Shown: positions 24,278 through 33,484 of the stretch, piece by piece
How positions within the stretch are numbered: the first letter of the stretch is position 1
Layout: every line of letters starts with the position of its first letter
Origin: Candidatus Lernaella stagnicola
GTDB taxonomy: Bacteria; Lernaellota; Lernaellaia; Lernaellales; Lernaellaceae
Assembly (NCBI GenBank): GCA_030765525.1
Contig: JAVCCK010000016.1
Location: 1-64,000, forward strand
DNA: 64,000 nt
Reading direction: 5' to 3'
Notes under the pieces: model-generated
The model's database searches: none
What the model was told of the DNA's origin: nothing
What the model saw: only the letters and a program-made list of their open reading frames with translations
Made by a program: the position numbers and the translations under genes

Positions 24278-25636
24278 GTGTTGAAAAAAACAGTGTTTGG
24301 CCTGTTGTTTATCGCCTTGGCGCTTTTGGCGCTTACCGGTTGCAGCAATCGGAATGGAACCGTTCCCACGCCGGTGTATTTGATTGTCATCGATACCTTG
24401 CGCACTGACGCGCTGAGCACCTATGGCGGCAAGTGGCCCACACCGTTCCTGGATGAGTTCGCGGCGCAAGGTGTCGTCTTCGAAAACTGCATCGCCCCGT
24501 CGAGCTGGACGGTTCCCAGCACGGCCAGTTTGCTGACCGGTTTGTATCCCTTCCACCACGGCACGGTAAAGGCGCTGCAGGAAAGCGGTCACGTGCTCTC
24601 GCAGCAAACGTTGTCGAGCGGCTGGAAAACCGTCGCCGAGTATTTCAAGCAAATGGAGTACAAAACCTACGGCGTGAGCGGCAACGGACACCTCGCCGAA
24701 CAATACGGCTTTACGCAGGGGTTCGACGAGTTCGTCACTCACGACTTCAAGGGCATGGACTCGGTGACGTCGAGTTGGTCGGGCATGGCGGCGAAAATCG
24801 CCGGTGAATACCGTTTCGGTTCGCCCTTCTTCGCCTTTCTCTTCTATTTCGACCCGCACCACCCCTATGTGCCGCGCGAACCCTACATTTCGAAGTACTA
24901 CCCCAACTATCTCGAGCCCAGCCAAGCGTTACTGGGCAAAGACATGGTGCAAATGTGGCGCGACGGCTATTTCAAGCAGCATCCGAAAGCCGTCGTCGTA
25001 GCCAGAGCCATGTATGACTCGGAAGTCGCGGCGCTCGACGCGCATTTGCGGGACGTGTTCAACCAGTTGCCCGGCTTCGACGATGCGCTGGTGATTCTCA
25101 CTTCGGATCACGGCGAGGAATTCTTCGAGCACGAACAAATGATCCACGGCAACAACCTGATGCAAACCCAGATTCACGTACCGTTGATCGTCAAGCTCCC
25201 CAAAGGCGCACACGGCGGATTGCGGGTCAAAGACCCGGTCTCGCTCGTGGATATTCTGCCGACGATGATGGAAGTCGTGGGCGGCCCCACCGGCAATTGG
25301 GACGGTCGCAGCTTGGTCGCGCATTGGACCGGCAAGAAAGCCGCGCCGCGGGACCTGTTCTCTCACCTCGACGTGCCGTGGGCCAAACACTCGGCGCTCG
25401 TGCGTTGGCCGTTCAAGTTTATCCAGCAAGCTAACGGCAAGCGTTGGCAATACAATCTTGCGGTCGACCCCGACGAGAAAAAAGACATCTACTCAGAGAA
25501 AGACGCCAATGCGGTCGCCGCCTATCGTGAGCTGGCGGAACGCGGCGCGTATGACGTGAAGTATCCGCCCCGTGTGATGTCCAACGATATCCCGGAGGAC
25601 CTGCGGGAGAAGCTCAAGAACCTCGGTTACCTCTGA
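24278..25636 (+). CDS. sulfatase-fold lipoprotein with Thr at the nucleophile position
   Basis: 452 residues from GTG 24278; a TTG at 24281 is equally possible behind GGAGG at 24269-24273. Lipobox LTGC (Cys22). The sulfatase/alkaline-phosphatase-superfamily core is clear: VIDTLRTDAL (metal Asp39), 'T-P-x-x-D-x-F-A-x-x-G', LLTGLYPFHHG and TSDHGEEFFEH. The usual sulfatase C/S-x-P-S-R motif reads TVPST (Thr78-Thr82), so there is no residue to convert to formylglycine. The protein is more likely a phosphotransferase or phosphatase-type member, as in enzymes that use Thr. It would be anchored in the envelope, next to the SGNH hydrolase. Confidence 0.82.
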   Translation: MLKKTVFGLLFIALALLALTGCSNRNGTVPTPVYLIVIDTLRTDALSTYGGKWPTPFLDEFAAQGVVFENCIAPSSWTVPSTASLLTGLYPFHHGTVKALQESGHVLSQQTLSSGWKTVAEYFKQMEYKTYGVSGNGHLAEQYGFTQGFDEFVTHDFKGMDSVTSSWSGMAAKIAGEYRFGSPFFAFLFYFDPHHPYVPREPYISKYYPNYLEPSQALLGKDMVQMWRDGYFKQHPKAVVVARAMYDSEVAALDAHLRDVFNQLPGFDDALVILTSDHGEEFFEHEQMIHGNNLMQTQIHVPLIVKLPKGAHGGLRVKDPVSLVDILPTMMEVVGGPTGNWDGRSLVAHWTGKKAAPRDLFSHLDVPWAKHSALVRWPFKFIQQANGKRWQYNLAVDPDEKKDIYSEKDANAVAAYRELAERGAYDVKYPPRVMSNDIPEDLREKLKNLGYL

Positions 25637-25660
25637 TCCAACGCGGTTAAGACGTAAAAA

Positions 25661-25690
25661 AGGCCGGGCTTGCCGCCCGGCCTTTTGTTT
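25661..25690. terminator. bidirectional Rho-independent terminator
   Basis: AGGCCGGGC (25661-25669) pairs with GCCCGGCCT (25675-25683) around a 5-base loop. A T-rich tail follows on the plus strand and six A precede it, so it serves both convergent genes. Confidence 0.88.
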
Positions 25691-25709
25691 TTTGCGATCA
25701 GGACCGTTT

Positions 25710-26135
25710 TTATGGGGTCACGTCGTCGTTGTCGTCGTCGTCATCGGTTGCCGTGTCGTCGTCATCGTCGTCGTCATCATCGTCGTCGTCATCGTCGTCG
25801 TCATCGGTTGCCGTGTCGTCGTCAGTCGTGTCGTCGTCAGCCGTGTCATCGTCGGCGGTGTCGTCGTCGGCGGTGTCATCGTCGGCGGTGTCGTCATCGG
25901 CGGTGTCGTCATCGGCGTTGTCGTCGTCGTCATCATCGCCGGCGGTGTCATCGTCGCCGGCGGTGTCATCGTCGCCTGGCGTGTCGTCGTCGACTTTTTC
26001 CAAGTTGCCGGTGTCGCCTTCATCGAGTTCGACGCCATCTTCGTGGCAGACCGGCCCGATAAAGCCGAGCGCCGCCACCAGCGACAACATAAAGACAAAC
26101 ATTCCCAGTTGCGACCAGTTCAATTGCCGGACCAT
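25710..26135 (-). CDS. small exported protein with very long Asp-rich tail
   Basis: 141 residues from ATG 26135, with AGGAGGG about 6 bases upstream. A single hydrophobic segment (about 8-28, ending GPVCHEDG) is followed by about 20 ordinary residues. The rest is Asp-rich, including five consecutive ADDDT pentapeptides and long Asp runs broken by TAT, and ends DDVTP. No lipobox fits well, although a Cys follows the hydrophobic stretch. There is hardly any globular part, so the acidic chain itself must be the working feature, perhaps as a metal-binding or spacing element (inference). It is convergent with the sulfatase-like gene. Confidence 0.7.
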   Translation of the reverse strand: MVRQLNWSQLGMFVFMLSLVAALGFIGPVCHEDGVELDEGDTGNLEKVDDDTPGDDDTAGDDDTAGDDDDDDNADDDTADDDTADDDTADDDTADDDTADDDTTDDDTATDDDDDDDDDDDDDDDDDTATDDDDDNDDVTP

Positions 26136-26261
26136 CGAATCCCTCCTTGACCATTCTGCGCGCCAACGGACGCGACGTGCGACAGCCACCGGGCCGTCGA
26201 CTGAGTTTCTTTCTTTAGCACTTTTGCTTTCGACCGGTCAAGGCGGCAGAAAGCCAAAAAA

Positions 26262-26289
26262 AAAAGCGGGAGGAAAGCCTCCCGCTTTT
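26262..26289 (-). terminator. terminator of the 26311 lipoprotein gene
   Basis: GCGGGAGG (26266-26273) pairs with CCTCCCGC (26278-26285) with a 4-base loop. On the minus strand it is followed by about ten T. Confidence 0.88.
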
Positions 26290-26310
26290 CACATAACTAA
26301 CGGTGATCGA

Positions 26311-27021
26311 TTAGCTGCCGCAGTTATCGGTCATGCAGTCGATCAGGTCCTGACCCTGGGAGCCACCGCCATCGCATTCGGAAGCGATGCACGTGTCGTA
26401 GCATTCCCAAGGATCACTGAACAGTTCGCACGTGTTGTGCATGTCAAGTTCCGGAATCCAGTAACGGGTGTCGGTGAACAAGAACACGACTTCACAGTTG
26501 TAGATGCCGTTCACAGTCAGGCCGCAGCCTTCGGCCGGGGCGGCCGGGGCGAGGCAGTCGTCGAAGCAACCGTCATCACAGAATTCGTCGTACACACAGG
26601 TGCCCATGCAGTTCCAGAACACCGAAGCGCTCTTGGCATACAGGTCTTCGCTCAGGCCACACCATTCTTCCAGGCCGGCCTCATCCTGCTGCACACCGTC
26701 GCCATCGAGCAACGTGAGCCCGCAGATGTTGAGCATGCCGTCAGCGATGTCGGCGCAGGTGTCGCCGCCGCCGCCGGTGTCGTCGTCGTCGGTGACGGTG
26801 TCGTCATCGACTGTGTCGTCATCAGTTTCGTCATCGTCATCGTCGGTAGCGTCGTCGTCGGTAGCGTCGTCGTCGGTAGCGTCGTCGTCGGTGAAGAACG
26901 TGTCGTCATCATCGTCGTCGTCGTCATCGTCATCGTCGCAAGCGACAAGGGCGGCGCTCAAGCCCATACAGAGCACGAACGCCAGCATCAACATAAATAC
27001 TTTGTGGTTCCATAGCTTCAT
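26311..27021 (-). CDS. Asp-rich, Cys-rich lipoprotein
   Basis: 236 residues with AGGAGG ten bases before the ATG. Lipobox LVAC (Cys28, Asp at +2), then about 50 residues of Asp with DDDAT and DDDTV repeats and a Gly run. The domain from about 85 to the end has some sixteen Cys in two similar halves (patterns 'W-x-C-M-x-x-C-V-x-x-x-x-C-D-x-x-C' and 'W-E-C-Y-x-x-C-I-x-x-x-C', each after a hydrophobic stretch). This suggests a disulfide-bonded extracellular module. A similar but smaller Cys-rich region follows the Asp linker in the protein at 33448-33804. No family recognised. Confidence 0.8.
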   Translation of the reverse strand: MKLWNHKVFMLMLAFVLCMGLSAALVACDDDDDDDDDDDDTFFTDDDATDDDATDDDATDDDDDETDDDTVDDDTVTDDDDTGGGGDTCADIADGMLNICGLTLLDGDGVQQDEAGLEEWCGLSEDLYAKSASVFWNCMGTCVYDEFCDDGCFDDCLAPAAPAEGCGLTVNGIYNCEVVFLFTDTRYWIPELDMHNTCELFSDPWECYDTCIASECDGGGSQGQDLIDCMTDNCGS

Positions 27022-27549
27022 TTCTAAGTTTCCTCCTGTTGTTGGTTTTTGTCCCGAACCTCCACAATTTGACCCGGGTATGGCTTGTTACTGCGCCATG
27101 CAAATGTCAACAGCGCGCCAAAGCGGCGTCAGGACAAACACAACTTACGAATAACCGATCCTCCGACTGAGGAACCCACCCGTTCCCCAGCTTCAGCAAA
27201 AGCAGTTAGCATACCTTGATCGGTCTAGCAAGCGAAAAAATGACCCGGGCCGCGCGAAAAGCACAAAACAGTAGTAATATCATATTGATGGCAACCGGAA
27301 GCGACGAAAAGGCCAGCTTTCAAAACTCTTGATGCTTCGCGGGTCGAGACTGCGCGGAGAGCCCGCGCGCCATACGTGAAAAATCAACGGAAAACCGAAG
27401 GATTTTGTCGAGAATCAATCGCGCGGCGGGGTTCGAAGCCGTGAACGCTCCGAGTTCCGCGCCGCTTCCACGCGCTCAAACTGCTTGACGCTCTCCGGGG
27501 CGCGTGTTACGAGTTTGCCGCTGAACACTCGGTTGGGGGGAATGGTCGC
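27022..27549. other. long intergenic region without a recognised feature
   Basis: 528 bases between divergent genes. It contains only the ribosome site of the minus-strand lipoprotein and must hold both promoters. I found no convincing -35/-10 pair, RNA structure or repeat. GGTTCGAAGCC near 27429 looks like a tRNA arm but no cloverleaf surrounds it. Confidence 0.6.
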
Positions 27550-29247
27550 GTGCGTTGTCCAAACTGCGGATTTGTCTCATTTGACGACTTGGACGATTGC
27601 AAGAAGTGCGGCTACGACCTGGTGGCGCACCGCGCGGGCGGAAGAAAAAAAACGGGTTCATGGTTTTCCCGACTGCGGTCGCGAAAAGTGGAAGCCGCCG
27701 CCGCCAAAGTAGAAGCTGTCGCAACCGCCACCGCCGAAAAGAAACAAGCTCCGGCCCGCAGCATTTCCCCGCCGCTACACGCCAAGAAAAGCGGCAGCGA
27801 TTCCGCCGCTGCCAACCCCGTCGATTTGCAGGCCCACGACCATCAACTGGAACAAATGCGCGACGAACTCCGGCACACCTACCAGCAGGCGCCGGTTGCC
27901 GAACGCCGCGCCATTCGCGCCAAACTCGACGAACTTGACCGGGAACGCACGGGCGTTCGACGCCGCATCGAGGTAATGGAGCGCGAGCATAAAACGCGGG
28001 AAAAGCGTATCCGCGGGCAGCTTGAAGTCGAGCGTCGCGCCGTGGAAGAGGAAAGGCGCAAGTCCGAGGAACTGCGCGGGGAAATGGAAGCCAAGTTGCG
28101 CGAGTCCGAAAGCGCGCGGCAGGAGGCCCAGCGCAAACTGGAGGAGGCGACCCAAGCGCAATCGAGCATCCAGAGCGAACTGGATACCGCCCTCAAGCAA
28201 CAAGATGAAATCGAGCAGGATCTCACCGCCGCCCGGCAAGCTCAAACCAGCATGCAAGAGGAGCTGAATCACGCCCGGCGGCGACAAGCCGAAGTCAACG
28301 GACAAAGCGAGCAGCTCGCCAAGCAAGCGGCGGAAGTCAAAAGACTCGAAGCCGAGCGACGCTTGCTCTTTGAAGCCGCCCAACGCTTGCAGGAAGAACG
28401 CGAACGGTTGGAATTGCAGCGCCTGGCGGCTGAGAAAGATCGCATCTTGCGCTCGCGACGGAAAGCGGCCGAAACCATCGCGGCGCCAACGCCGGAACCG
28501 GTCGCAATACAGGAGCCGGTCGCAACGCCGGAACTGGTCGCAACGCCGGAACTGGTCGCAACGCCGGAACCGGTCGCCACGCCGGAACTTCCGGCCGCCG
28601 TGCCGCCGCCCAACCGCGCTGCGGAAATCGTCGAGCGATTGTCCAAGCCCGCCGCGCGCGCCGAGGATCTGCTGGAATTGTATGGTCGCCCTCGCGAGCG
28701 ACGCGTCCCGTCCGGGAAGGCGAAAGAAACGCCGCCACTTTCTCAGGACCGGGAATTCGAGTCCGTCGAAATAGAAGAAGGCGAAGTGATCGTCGAATAC
28801 GAGGATCACGAACAGGACGCCTACGTTCCCAAGGGCGGCTTCTTGTTTCGCGGGATGGCGGCGCTGATCGACATCATGTTGTTGACGATGGTCGTGGGGC
28901 TGTTCCTGGGAATCGGCTTGTTTGTCACCGGCGTTTCGGGCAAAGGGATGCTCGGTGCCATCGGCACCCTGGGTCTCCCTTTCTATATTGTATTCCTAAT
29001 GTTGTCGGCCGCTTACTTCACGTACATGCACGGCGTGTACGGCCAAACATTGGGTAAACGCTTGCTGGGCTTGCGTGTGATGACGACTCACGGCGGCGAC
29101 TTGGGCTTCTTGACGGCGTTTTTTCGGTTTGTAACTACTTGTTTTTCAGCGGGATTGTTAGGCATGGGTGTATTTTGGATCGCCCTGGACGGCAACAAGC
29201 AGGGGTGGCACGACAAGCTGTCGCGCACCGTTGTCGTACGCTTGTAA
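27550..29247 (+). CDS. zinc ribbon, coiled coil and RDD membrane domain protein
   Basis: 565 residues from GTG 27550, just behind a G-rich run. An N-terminal zinc ribbon has Cys3, Cys6, Cys17 and Cys20. Residues about 90-310 form a long charged coiled coil. A Pro-rich linker follows with repeats of ATPEL/ATPEP type. The C-terminal about 140 residues are an RDD domain (FRGMAALIDIM, YMHGVYGQTLGKRLLGLRVM, GWHDKLSRTVVV) with three or four membrane helices. A cytosolic sensing or docking arm joined to a membrane base is the natural reading. It precedes the pseudokinase gene by 161 bp in the same direction and may work with it. Confidence 0.82.
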   Translation: MRCPNCGFVSFDDLDDCKKCGYDLVAHRAGGRKKTGSWFSRLRSRKVEAAAAKVEAVATATAEKKQAPARSISPPLHAKKSGSDSAAANPVDLQAHDHQLEQMRDELRHTYQQAPVAERRAIRAKLDELDRERTGVRRRIEVMEREHKTREKRIRGQLEVERRAVEEERRKSEELRGEMEAKLRESESARQEAQRKLEEATQAQSSIQSELDTALKQQDEIEQDLTAARQAQTSMQEELNHARRRQAEVNGQSEQLAKQAAEVKRLEAERRLLFEAAQRLQEERERLELQRLAAEKDRILRSRRKAAETIAAPTPEPVAIQEPVATPELVATPELVATPEPVATPELPAAVPPPNRAAEIVERLSKPAARAEDLLELYGRPRERRVPSGKAKETPPLSQDREFESVEIEEGEVIVEYEDHEQDAYVPKGGFLFRGMAALIDIMLLTMVVGLFLGIGLFVTGVSGKGMLGAIGTLGLPFYIVFLMLSAAYFTYMHGVYGQTLGKRLLGLRVMTTHGGDLGFLTAFFRFVTTCFSAGLLGMGVFWIALDGNKQGWHDKLSRTVVVRL

Positions 29248-29408
29248 ATCCTCGAACACAAACTCTTGACGGCGGGTCTCGACTGATTAATAATTACCGG
29301 ACGAGGTTCCTGCCGGGTAAGCTTGTAAATTTTCACCGCCGAACAGGTGAAATCGTGGGAGATCCTTAAACCTAGAACACCGGTGCGACACGCTGAGGGG
29401 CGGAACAC

Positions 29409-31529
29409 TTGAGCGATATCTTCTCCGACGACGTCCTGGATTCGATTGACGGGGCAATAGATCAAACGATGACGGTTCGCACCTTTGGTGTGGGCGACGC
29501 CATCGCCGAGCGGTTCAAAGTCGAGCGCGTCGTAGGACGCGGCAACTTTGGCTTCGTGTACCGCGTCAAAGATTCCACGACCGGCAAAACCCGGGCACTC
29601 AAAACTTTTTACGAGCGCATTACCGAGCGGCCCGGCGTGGCCAAGGCACTGCTGGACCTAGGCAACGCCCTGGCTCAAATTACGCACCCGAATTTGGTGC
29701 GCGTGTTCGAGGTGGGGCAAGACGGCGATTTGATCTTCTTCGTGGAAGAATTCGTCAGCGCCATGACCCTCAAACGCCTCGTGAGCGCCGTCCGGAAAAA
29801 CGCGCCCGAACAAGGTTTTCCCAGCGAGGAAATGAACAACCTGTTGGCGCAGGTTACCGAATTGCTCGCCGAATTTCCCGACCTTCCCCATGGCAATCTG
29901 ACTCCGCAGAACATCTTCATGAGCAAGCAAGGTGTGAAGGTGTCGGATATCGGTGTGCTGGCCGCCGTGCGTTCCGCCCTCCAAGAGGCGGATTTCGGCG
30001 CCATGACCGGCGGCGAGTTCTGGGCGCGCGAAACCTTCGATCAAGGAATCGTCGACGCCGGCGCCGACGTCTTTAGTCTCGGGCGTTTGCTCGAATACAT
30101 CCTCACCCTTGAAAAACCGACCGGCGAAAAAGAACACCGGCCGATCAAGGGCGGGCATCCCGAAGCCCTGCTCGCGCTCGTCGAAGAGGCCACGGCCCAC
30201 GACCCGGCCGAGCGCCCGCCCAACGCCGCCGCCTTTATGGGCACCTACGAAGCGGCCTATCACGAGACGCGAGCGACAGAGCCCTTCTTCGAAGACGAAT
30301 CCGAAGCGCGGGCCGAAGAAGACGAATTGGCCGCCGCCGTGGAAAGCGCCACCGAAGCCCTTGCCGAGCAAGTCGTCGCCGAAGAACTCGTCGATGAGGA
30401 TGCCGGCGAATTGCCGGAGATCGAAACCACCGCCGAACCGGTGGAAGAAGTGTTTGCCGAAGACTTCTTCCTGGAAAGCGAGCCGGCCGAACCGATCGAG
30501 CAGGCCGAACTGCCGCTGCCGGAAGCCGAACCCGAAGCGCCCGCCCAAGAGGCGATCGAAGAACTGCCCGCCGAGCCCGAGGTTCGGATTCCCCATCTGA
30601 AACGTGAGGAGAAAAAGGGTCCGGCCGTCGCCCCGCTGGTGGCAGCGGCGATCGTGGTCATTGGGTTGGTCGTGGCGTTTTTCATGTTCCAGGATAAGAT
30701 TCTGCCGCCCGCCACGCCCCAGCCGCAGCCCACGCCGCTGGTGGATCAGGATACCTTCGACCTGGAAGGTATTACGATTCAGCCCGAGCCGGGCGGCCCG
30801 ACTTTCGATCAAATGATCGGCGCGATGTTGACCCAGGCCGAAACCTACATGAAGACCAACCGCATCACGAGCCCGCGGGACGACTCGGCCTACGGCATTT
30901 ACACCTTCGTGTTGGATATCGATCCGGAAAACAAAGTGGCGAAAGACGGCGTGCAGGAAGTCGAAGACTACTACATGAAATTCGGCCGCGCCTTCTTGAA
31001 CAAGAAGGACTACGACAACGCCAAATATATGTTCAGCCGCGTGACCGAGATCGTCAATCCGGGCAACAAAGAAGCTCGGCAGGCGATGGCGCGTATCGCC
31101 CGCGAGGGACAGGGCATCCAGGTCGCGACCGGGCCCAAGCCGGGAGTGGGACCGCAGCCGGGGCCGCAAGCGACTCCGCAGCCGGCCGGCAAGCAGCCCG
31201 TGGGTATCGTGCCGCCGGTCAAGGGAATCGAACCCGTACCGCCGCAACCGCTGACGAAATTGACCCCCGCGACCATCAGGGCGACGATTGCCAAATACAT
31301 GGGCCGGGTCAAATTCTGCTTTGCGAAAAACCCGGAAGCCAGCGGCACGGTGAAGGTGGGCTTTACCATCAATCCCGACGGCAGCGTGACCGGCACCCAT
31401 GTGGCCAGTTCGTCGATGAGCAATGCCGCGGTGGAGCAGTGCCTGGTGCGACGCGTCTCGTTCATGAGATTCCCGGCGTCCTCGGGGTCGTCTAAAAAGG
31501 TCACGTTCCCGTTTACTTTCAAGAAATAA
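29409..31529 (+). CDS. pseudokinase with TM helix and AgmX/PglI C-terminal domain
   Basis: 706 residues from TTG 29409 (GAGGGG 8 bases upstream). Residues about 35-290 are a Ser/Thr kinase fold with a Gly loop (GRGNFGFV, 43-50) and the ATP-binding Lys65 (ALK). The catalytic loop reads HGNLTPQN (161-168), so the catalytic Asp is Asn163, and DFG is DIG (180-182). It is probably inactive or very weak. A Glu-rich linker (about 300-400), one transmembrane helix (about 405-427), a helical TPR-like region, a Pro/Gly linker and an AgmX/PglI (TonB-like) C-terminal domain (about 616-706, FCFAKNPEASGTV) follow. AgmX domains belong to myxobacterial gliding and envelope machines. Confidence 0.85.
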   Translation: MSDIFSDDVLDSIDGAIDQTMTVRTFGVGDAIAERFKVERVVGRGNFGFVYRVKDSTTGKTRALKTFYERITERPGVAKALLDLGNALAQITHPNLVRVFEVGQDGDLIFFVEEFVSAMTLKRLVSAVRKNAPEQGFPSEEMNNLLAQVTELLAEFPDLPHGNLTPQNIFMSKQGVKVSDIGVLAAVRSALQEADFGAMTGGEFWARETFDQGIVDAGADVFSLGRLLEYILTLEKPTGEKEHRPIKGGHPEALLALVEEATAHDPAERPPNAAAFMGTYEAAYHETRATEPFFEDESEARAEEDELAAAVESATEALAEQVVAEELVDEDAGELPEIETTAEPVEEVFAEDFFLESEPAEPIEQAELPLPEAEPEAPAQEAIEELPAEPEVRIPHLKREEKKGPAVAPLVAAAIVVIGLVVAFFMFQDKILPPATPQPQPTPLVDQDTFDLEGITIQPEPGGPTFDQMIGAMLTQAETYMKTNRITSPRDDSAYGIYTFVLDIDPENKVAKDGVQEVEDYYMKFGRAFLNKKDYDNAKYMFSRVTEIVNPGNKEARQAMARIAREGQGIQVATGPKPGVGPQPGPQATPQPAGKQPVGIVPPVKGIEPVPPQPLTKLTPATIRATIAKYMGRVKFCFAKNPEASGTVKVGFTINPDGSVTGTHVASSSMSNAAVEQCLVRRVSFMRFPASSGSSKKVTFPFTFKK

Positions 31530-31638
31530 GTTCCTTCCGGCCGTGCCGACAACCTGATAGCGGCGAACCCCCGCGTTTACGCCCGGCAACCGAAATGGTT
31601 AGACTACCGTTGACCATGTGGGAAACGAGGGTGAGCGG

Positions 31639-32715
31639 ATGAACCGGATAACTCGCAACCAGGCCGCATTGTGCTTCGTCGTGCTCGCCGTGTGGCTGCT
31701 TGCCGCCGGCTGCGGCAGCACGTCGGTGGGCGCTCGCTTGGTGCTGCCGCCTACCACCATCGTCGGCGACCCCCACGGTTTGCGCGGCGACATCTACGAC
31801 GCCTACGAACTCTTCGACCGGGGCGAGGAAGCCTTTGTGCAGGCCCAGTGGCCCCGCGCCCAGGTCCTTTACGAGCGATTGCTGCGCGAGTATCCGCAAA
31901 GCGACATTGCCCCCATGGCTCGCTACAACCTGGCGCTGGTGAACGAACGTCAGGGAAACTGGGGCGACGCGCTGGCGGTCTACGAAGGCTTCGGCATGCC
32001 GCCGGGAAAGGGCGTGCGCCTGGAAGAAGTGCGGCTGCGCAAAGGCATCTGCCTAAGCCGCTTGAAACGCTGGGACGAGGCGCAGGCCGTATTCGAAAGC
32101 GTGCTGCGGCAGTTCGGCGTGCCGCCGCTGGAATACAACGAGGCCCGCGTGCGTCTGGGGATCGCGGCGTTTCACAACGAGCGCGAAGTGCTCGCCGAGC
32201 ATTACCTATCGCAAGCGCTGGCCCAATACGAGATCAACGCCGAGCGGGGCGTCGCCTATGCCCGCGCCGCGTTCGGCCAAGGCTATTTCGTGATGGGCGA
32301 GATTTATTTTCGCCGCTTCGAGCAAGTCGAACTGGCCGGCGACACGGCCATGCTGTCACGCTCATTGCGGGAAAAGGCCGAAGCCTTTGTCATCGCCCGC
32401 GAGCACTACACCCGCGCGATTCGAACTTACGAACCGGGAGTCGTGGTCTCTTCGCTGTTTCGCATCGGCATGGGTTACGAGTTGTTCTACCGCACGGTAC
32501 TGGCCGCGCCGGACCCGGCCGAACTGACGGCGAACGAACGACGCGCTTACCGCGACAAACTGGCCGAGAAACTCAAGCCCTTGCTCGACAAAGCTCTGGC
32601 AGCCTACCGTCGCAACCTGGACCTGGCGCAGCAAATGAACGTGAGCGGCTCGTGGGTCGAGCAAACGCAAAAACGATATCGGGATCTAAGCGACTTCGCG
32701 CAGCAAGCGCCGTGA
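31639..32715 (+). CDS. TPR lipoprotein
   Basis: 358 residues from ATG 31639. Lipobox LAAGC (Cys25) without an Asp linker. Several tetratricopeptide-like repeats follow, for example AQVLYERLLREYPQSDIAP, 'A-R-Y-N-L-A-L-V' and 'D-E-A-Q-A-V-F-E-S-V-L', then a helical C-terminal half. TPR lipoproteins scaffold outer-membrane complexes. It lies 109 bp after the pseudokinase gene and 10 bp before the DUF3108 gene, which suggests a shared envelope machine. No catalytic role. Confidence 0.82.
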   Translation: MNRITRNQAALCFVVLAVWLLAAGCGSTSVGARLVLPPTTIVGDPHGLRGDIYDAYELFDRGEEAFVQAQWPRAQVLYERLLREYPQSDIAPMARYNLALVNERQGNWGDALAVYEGFGMPPGKGVRLEEVRLRKGICLSRLKRWDEAQAVFESVLRQFGVPPLEYNEARVRLGIAAFHNEREVLAEHYLSQALAQYEINAERGVAYARAAFGQGYFVMGEIYFRRFEQVELAGDTAMLSRSLREKAEAFVIAREHYTRAIRTYEPGVVVSSLFRIGMGYELFYRTVLAAPDPAELTANERRAYRDKLAEKLKPLLDKALAAYRRNLDLAQQMNVSGSWVEQTQKRYRDLSDFAQQAP

Positions 32716-32725
32716 CGGGGGGAAC

Positions 32726-33484
32726 ATGAAACGTTTGATTTTCGGGTGCCTGACGGTAATCGTTTTGTGCTTGGCCGGGCCGGCGTGGGCCGTGGATTTC
32801 GCGGGCGAAAAAGTCACCTACGAATTCGGCTGGCGCAACATCAGCGCCGCGACGCTGGATATCAGGGTCAAGAACACGACCGTGGCCGGTGAGCCGAGCT
32901 ACGCCGTGACGCTCGATATCAAGGGCAAGCCGGCACTGGATTGGATTTGGCGGGTGCGCGATCGCATCGACACCCTCGCGCGCGCCAAGGACCTGCGGCC
33001 CTTCCGTTATTTCTTCACGCAGCGCGAAGGCGCGTTCAAGCTCGATACCGAAATCACTTACGACAACGCCCAAAACAAGCTGGTTAGCAAGCGAACCCGT
33101 TACAAGAAAAGCGGGACGAAGCAACTGCGGCCCAAAGACGCGCCGGGCGACCACTTCGACCCGGTGACATCCTTGATGGTCGTGCGCCGCGTCGAGTTCA
33201 AACCGGGCGTCGTGCATACGGTCAAGGTGTTCGACGGCAAGCGAAAACATCTCGCCGAGTACCGCTGCATCGGTGAAAAAAAACTCGAAACCAAGGTCGG
33301 GACTTTCGACACGTGGATCATCAAACCGAAGCTGATCAAATCCGAAGGCAAGGACGACGACGCCAAGGCCGAGAAGGTCAAGGACGTCACCGTCTGGATC
33401 CAAAAGGATGCGCCGCACCACGTGCTGCGCGTTGAATCGGAGGCGTTGTGGGGTTACATCTACGTCGAACTGATCGCCAAATAG
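32726..33484 (+). CDS. DUF3108 exported protein
   Basis: 252 residues with a signal peptide of about 22 residues (ending AWA-VD). The mature part shows the DUF3108 pattern: GEKVTYEFGWRNISAATLDI near the start, 'Y-F-F-T-Q-R-E-G' and a final strand VWIQKDAPHHVLRVES. DUF3108 proteins are periplasmic, all-beta and of unknown function, and often sit near envelope-synthesis genes. It begins 10 bp after the TPR lipoprotein. Its last codons overlap the start of the next gene. Confidence 0.85.
   Translation: MKRLIFGCLTVIVLCLAGPAWAVDFAGEKVTYEFGWRNISAATLDIRVKNTTVAGEPSYAVTLDIKGKPALDWIWRVRDRIDTLARAKDLRPFRYFFTQREGAFKLDTEITYDNAQNKLVSKRTRYKKSGTKQLRPKDAPGDHFDPVTSLMVVRRVEFKPGVVHTVKVFDGKRKHLAEYRCIGEKKLETKVGTFDTWIIKPKLIKSEGKDDDAKAEKVKDVTVWIQKDAPHHVLRVESEALWGYIYVELIAK

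Noticed and set aside
25729-26135. CRISPR-like or satellite array
   Set aside because: The repeats are 15-bp codon repeats (ADDDT) inside a coding frame, without spacers.
27420-27450. tRNA-like GGTTCGAAGCC
   Set aside because: No acceptor, D or anticodon arm can be drawn around it.
29658-31589. 643-residue open frame opposite the pseudokinase gene
   Set aside because: Shadow frame rich in Gly, Arg and His without domains; the plus-strand kinase/AgmX protein is clear.
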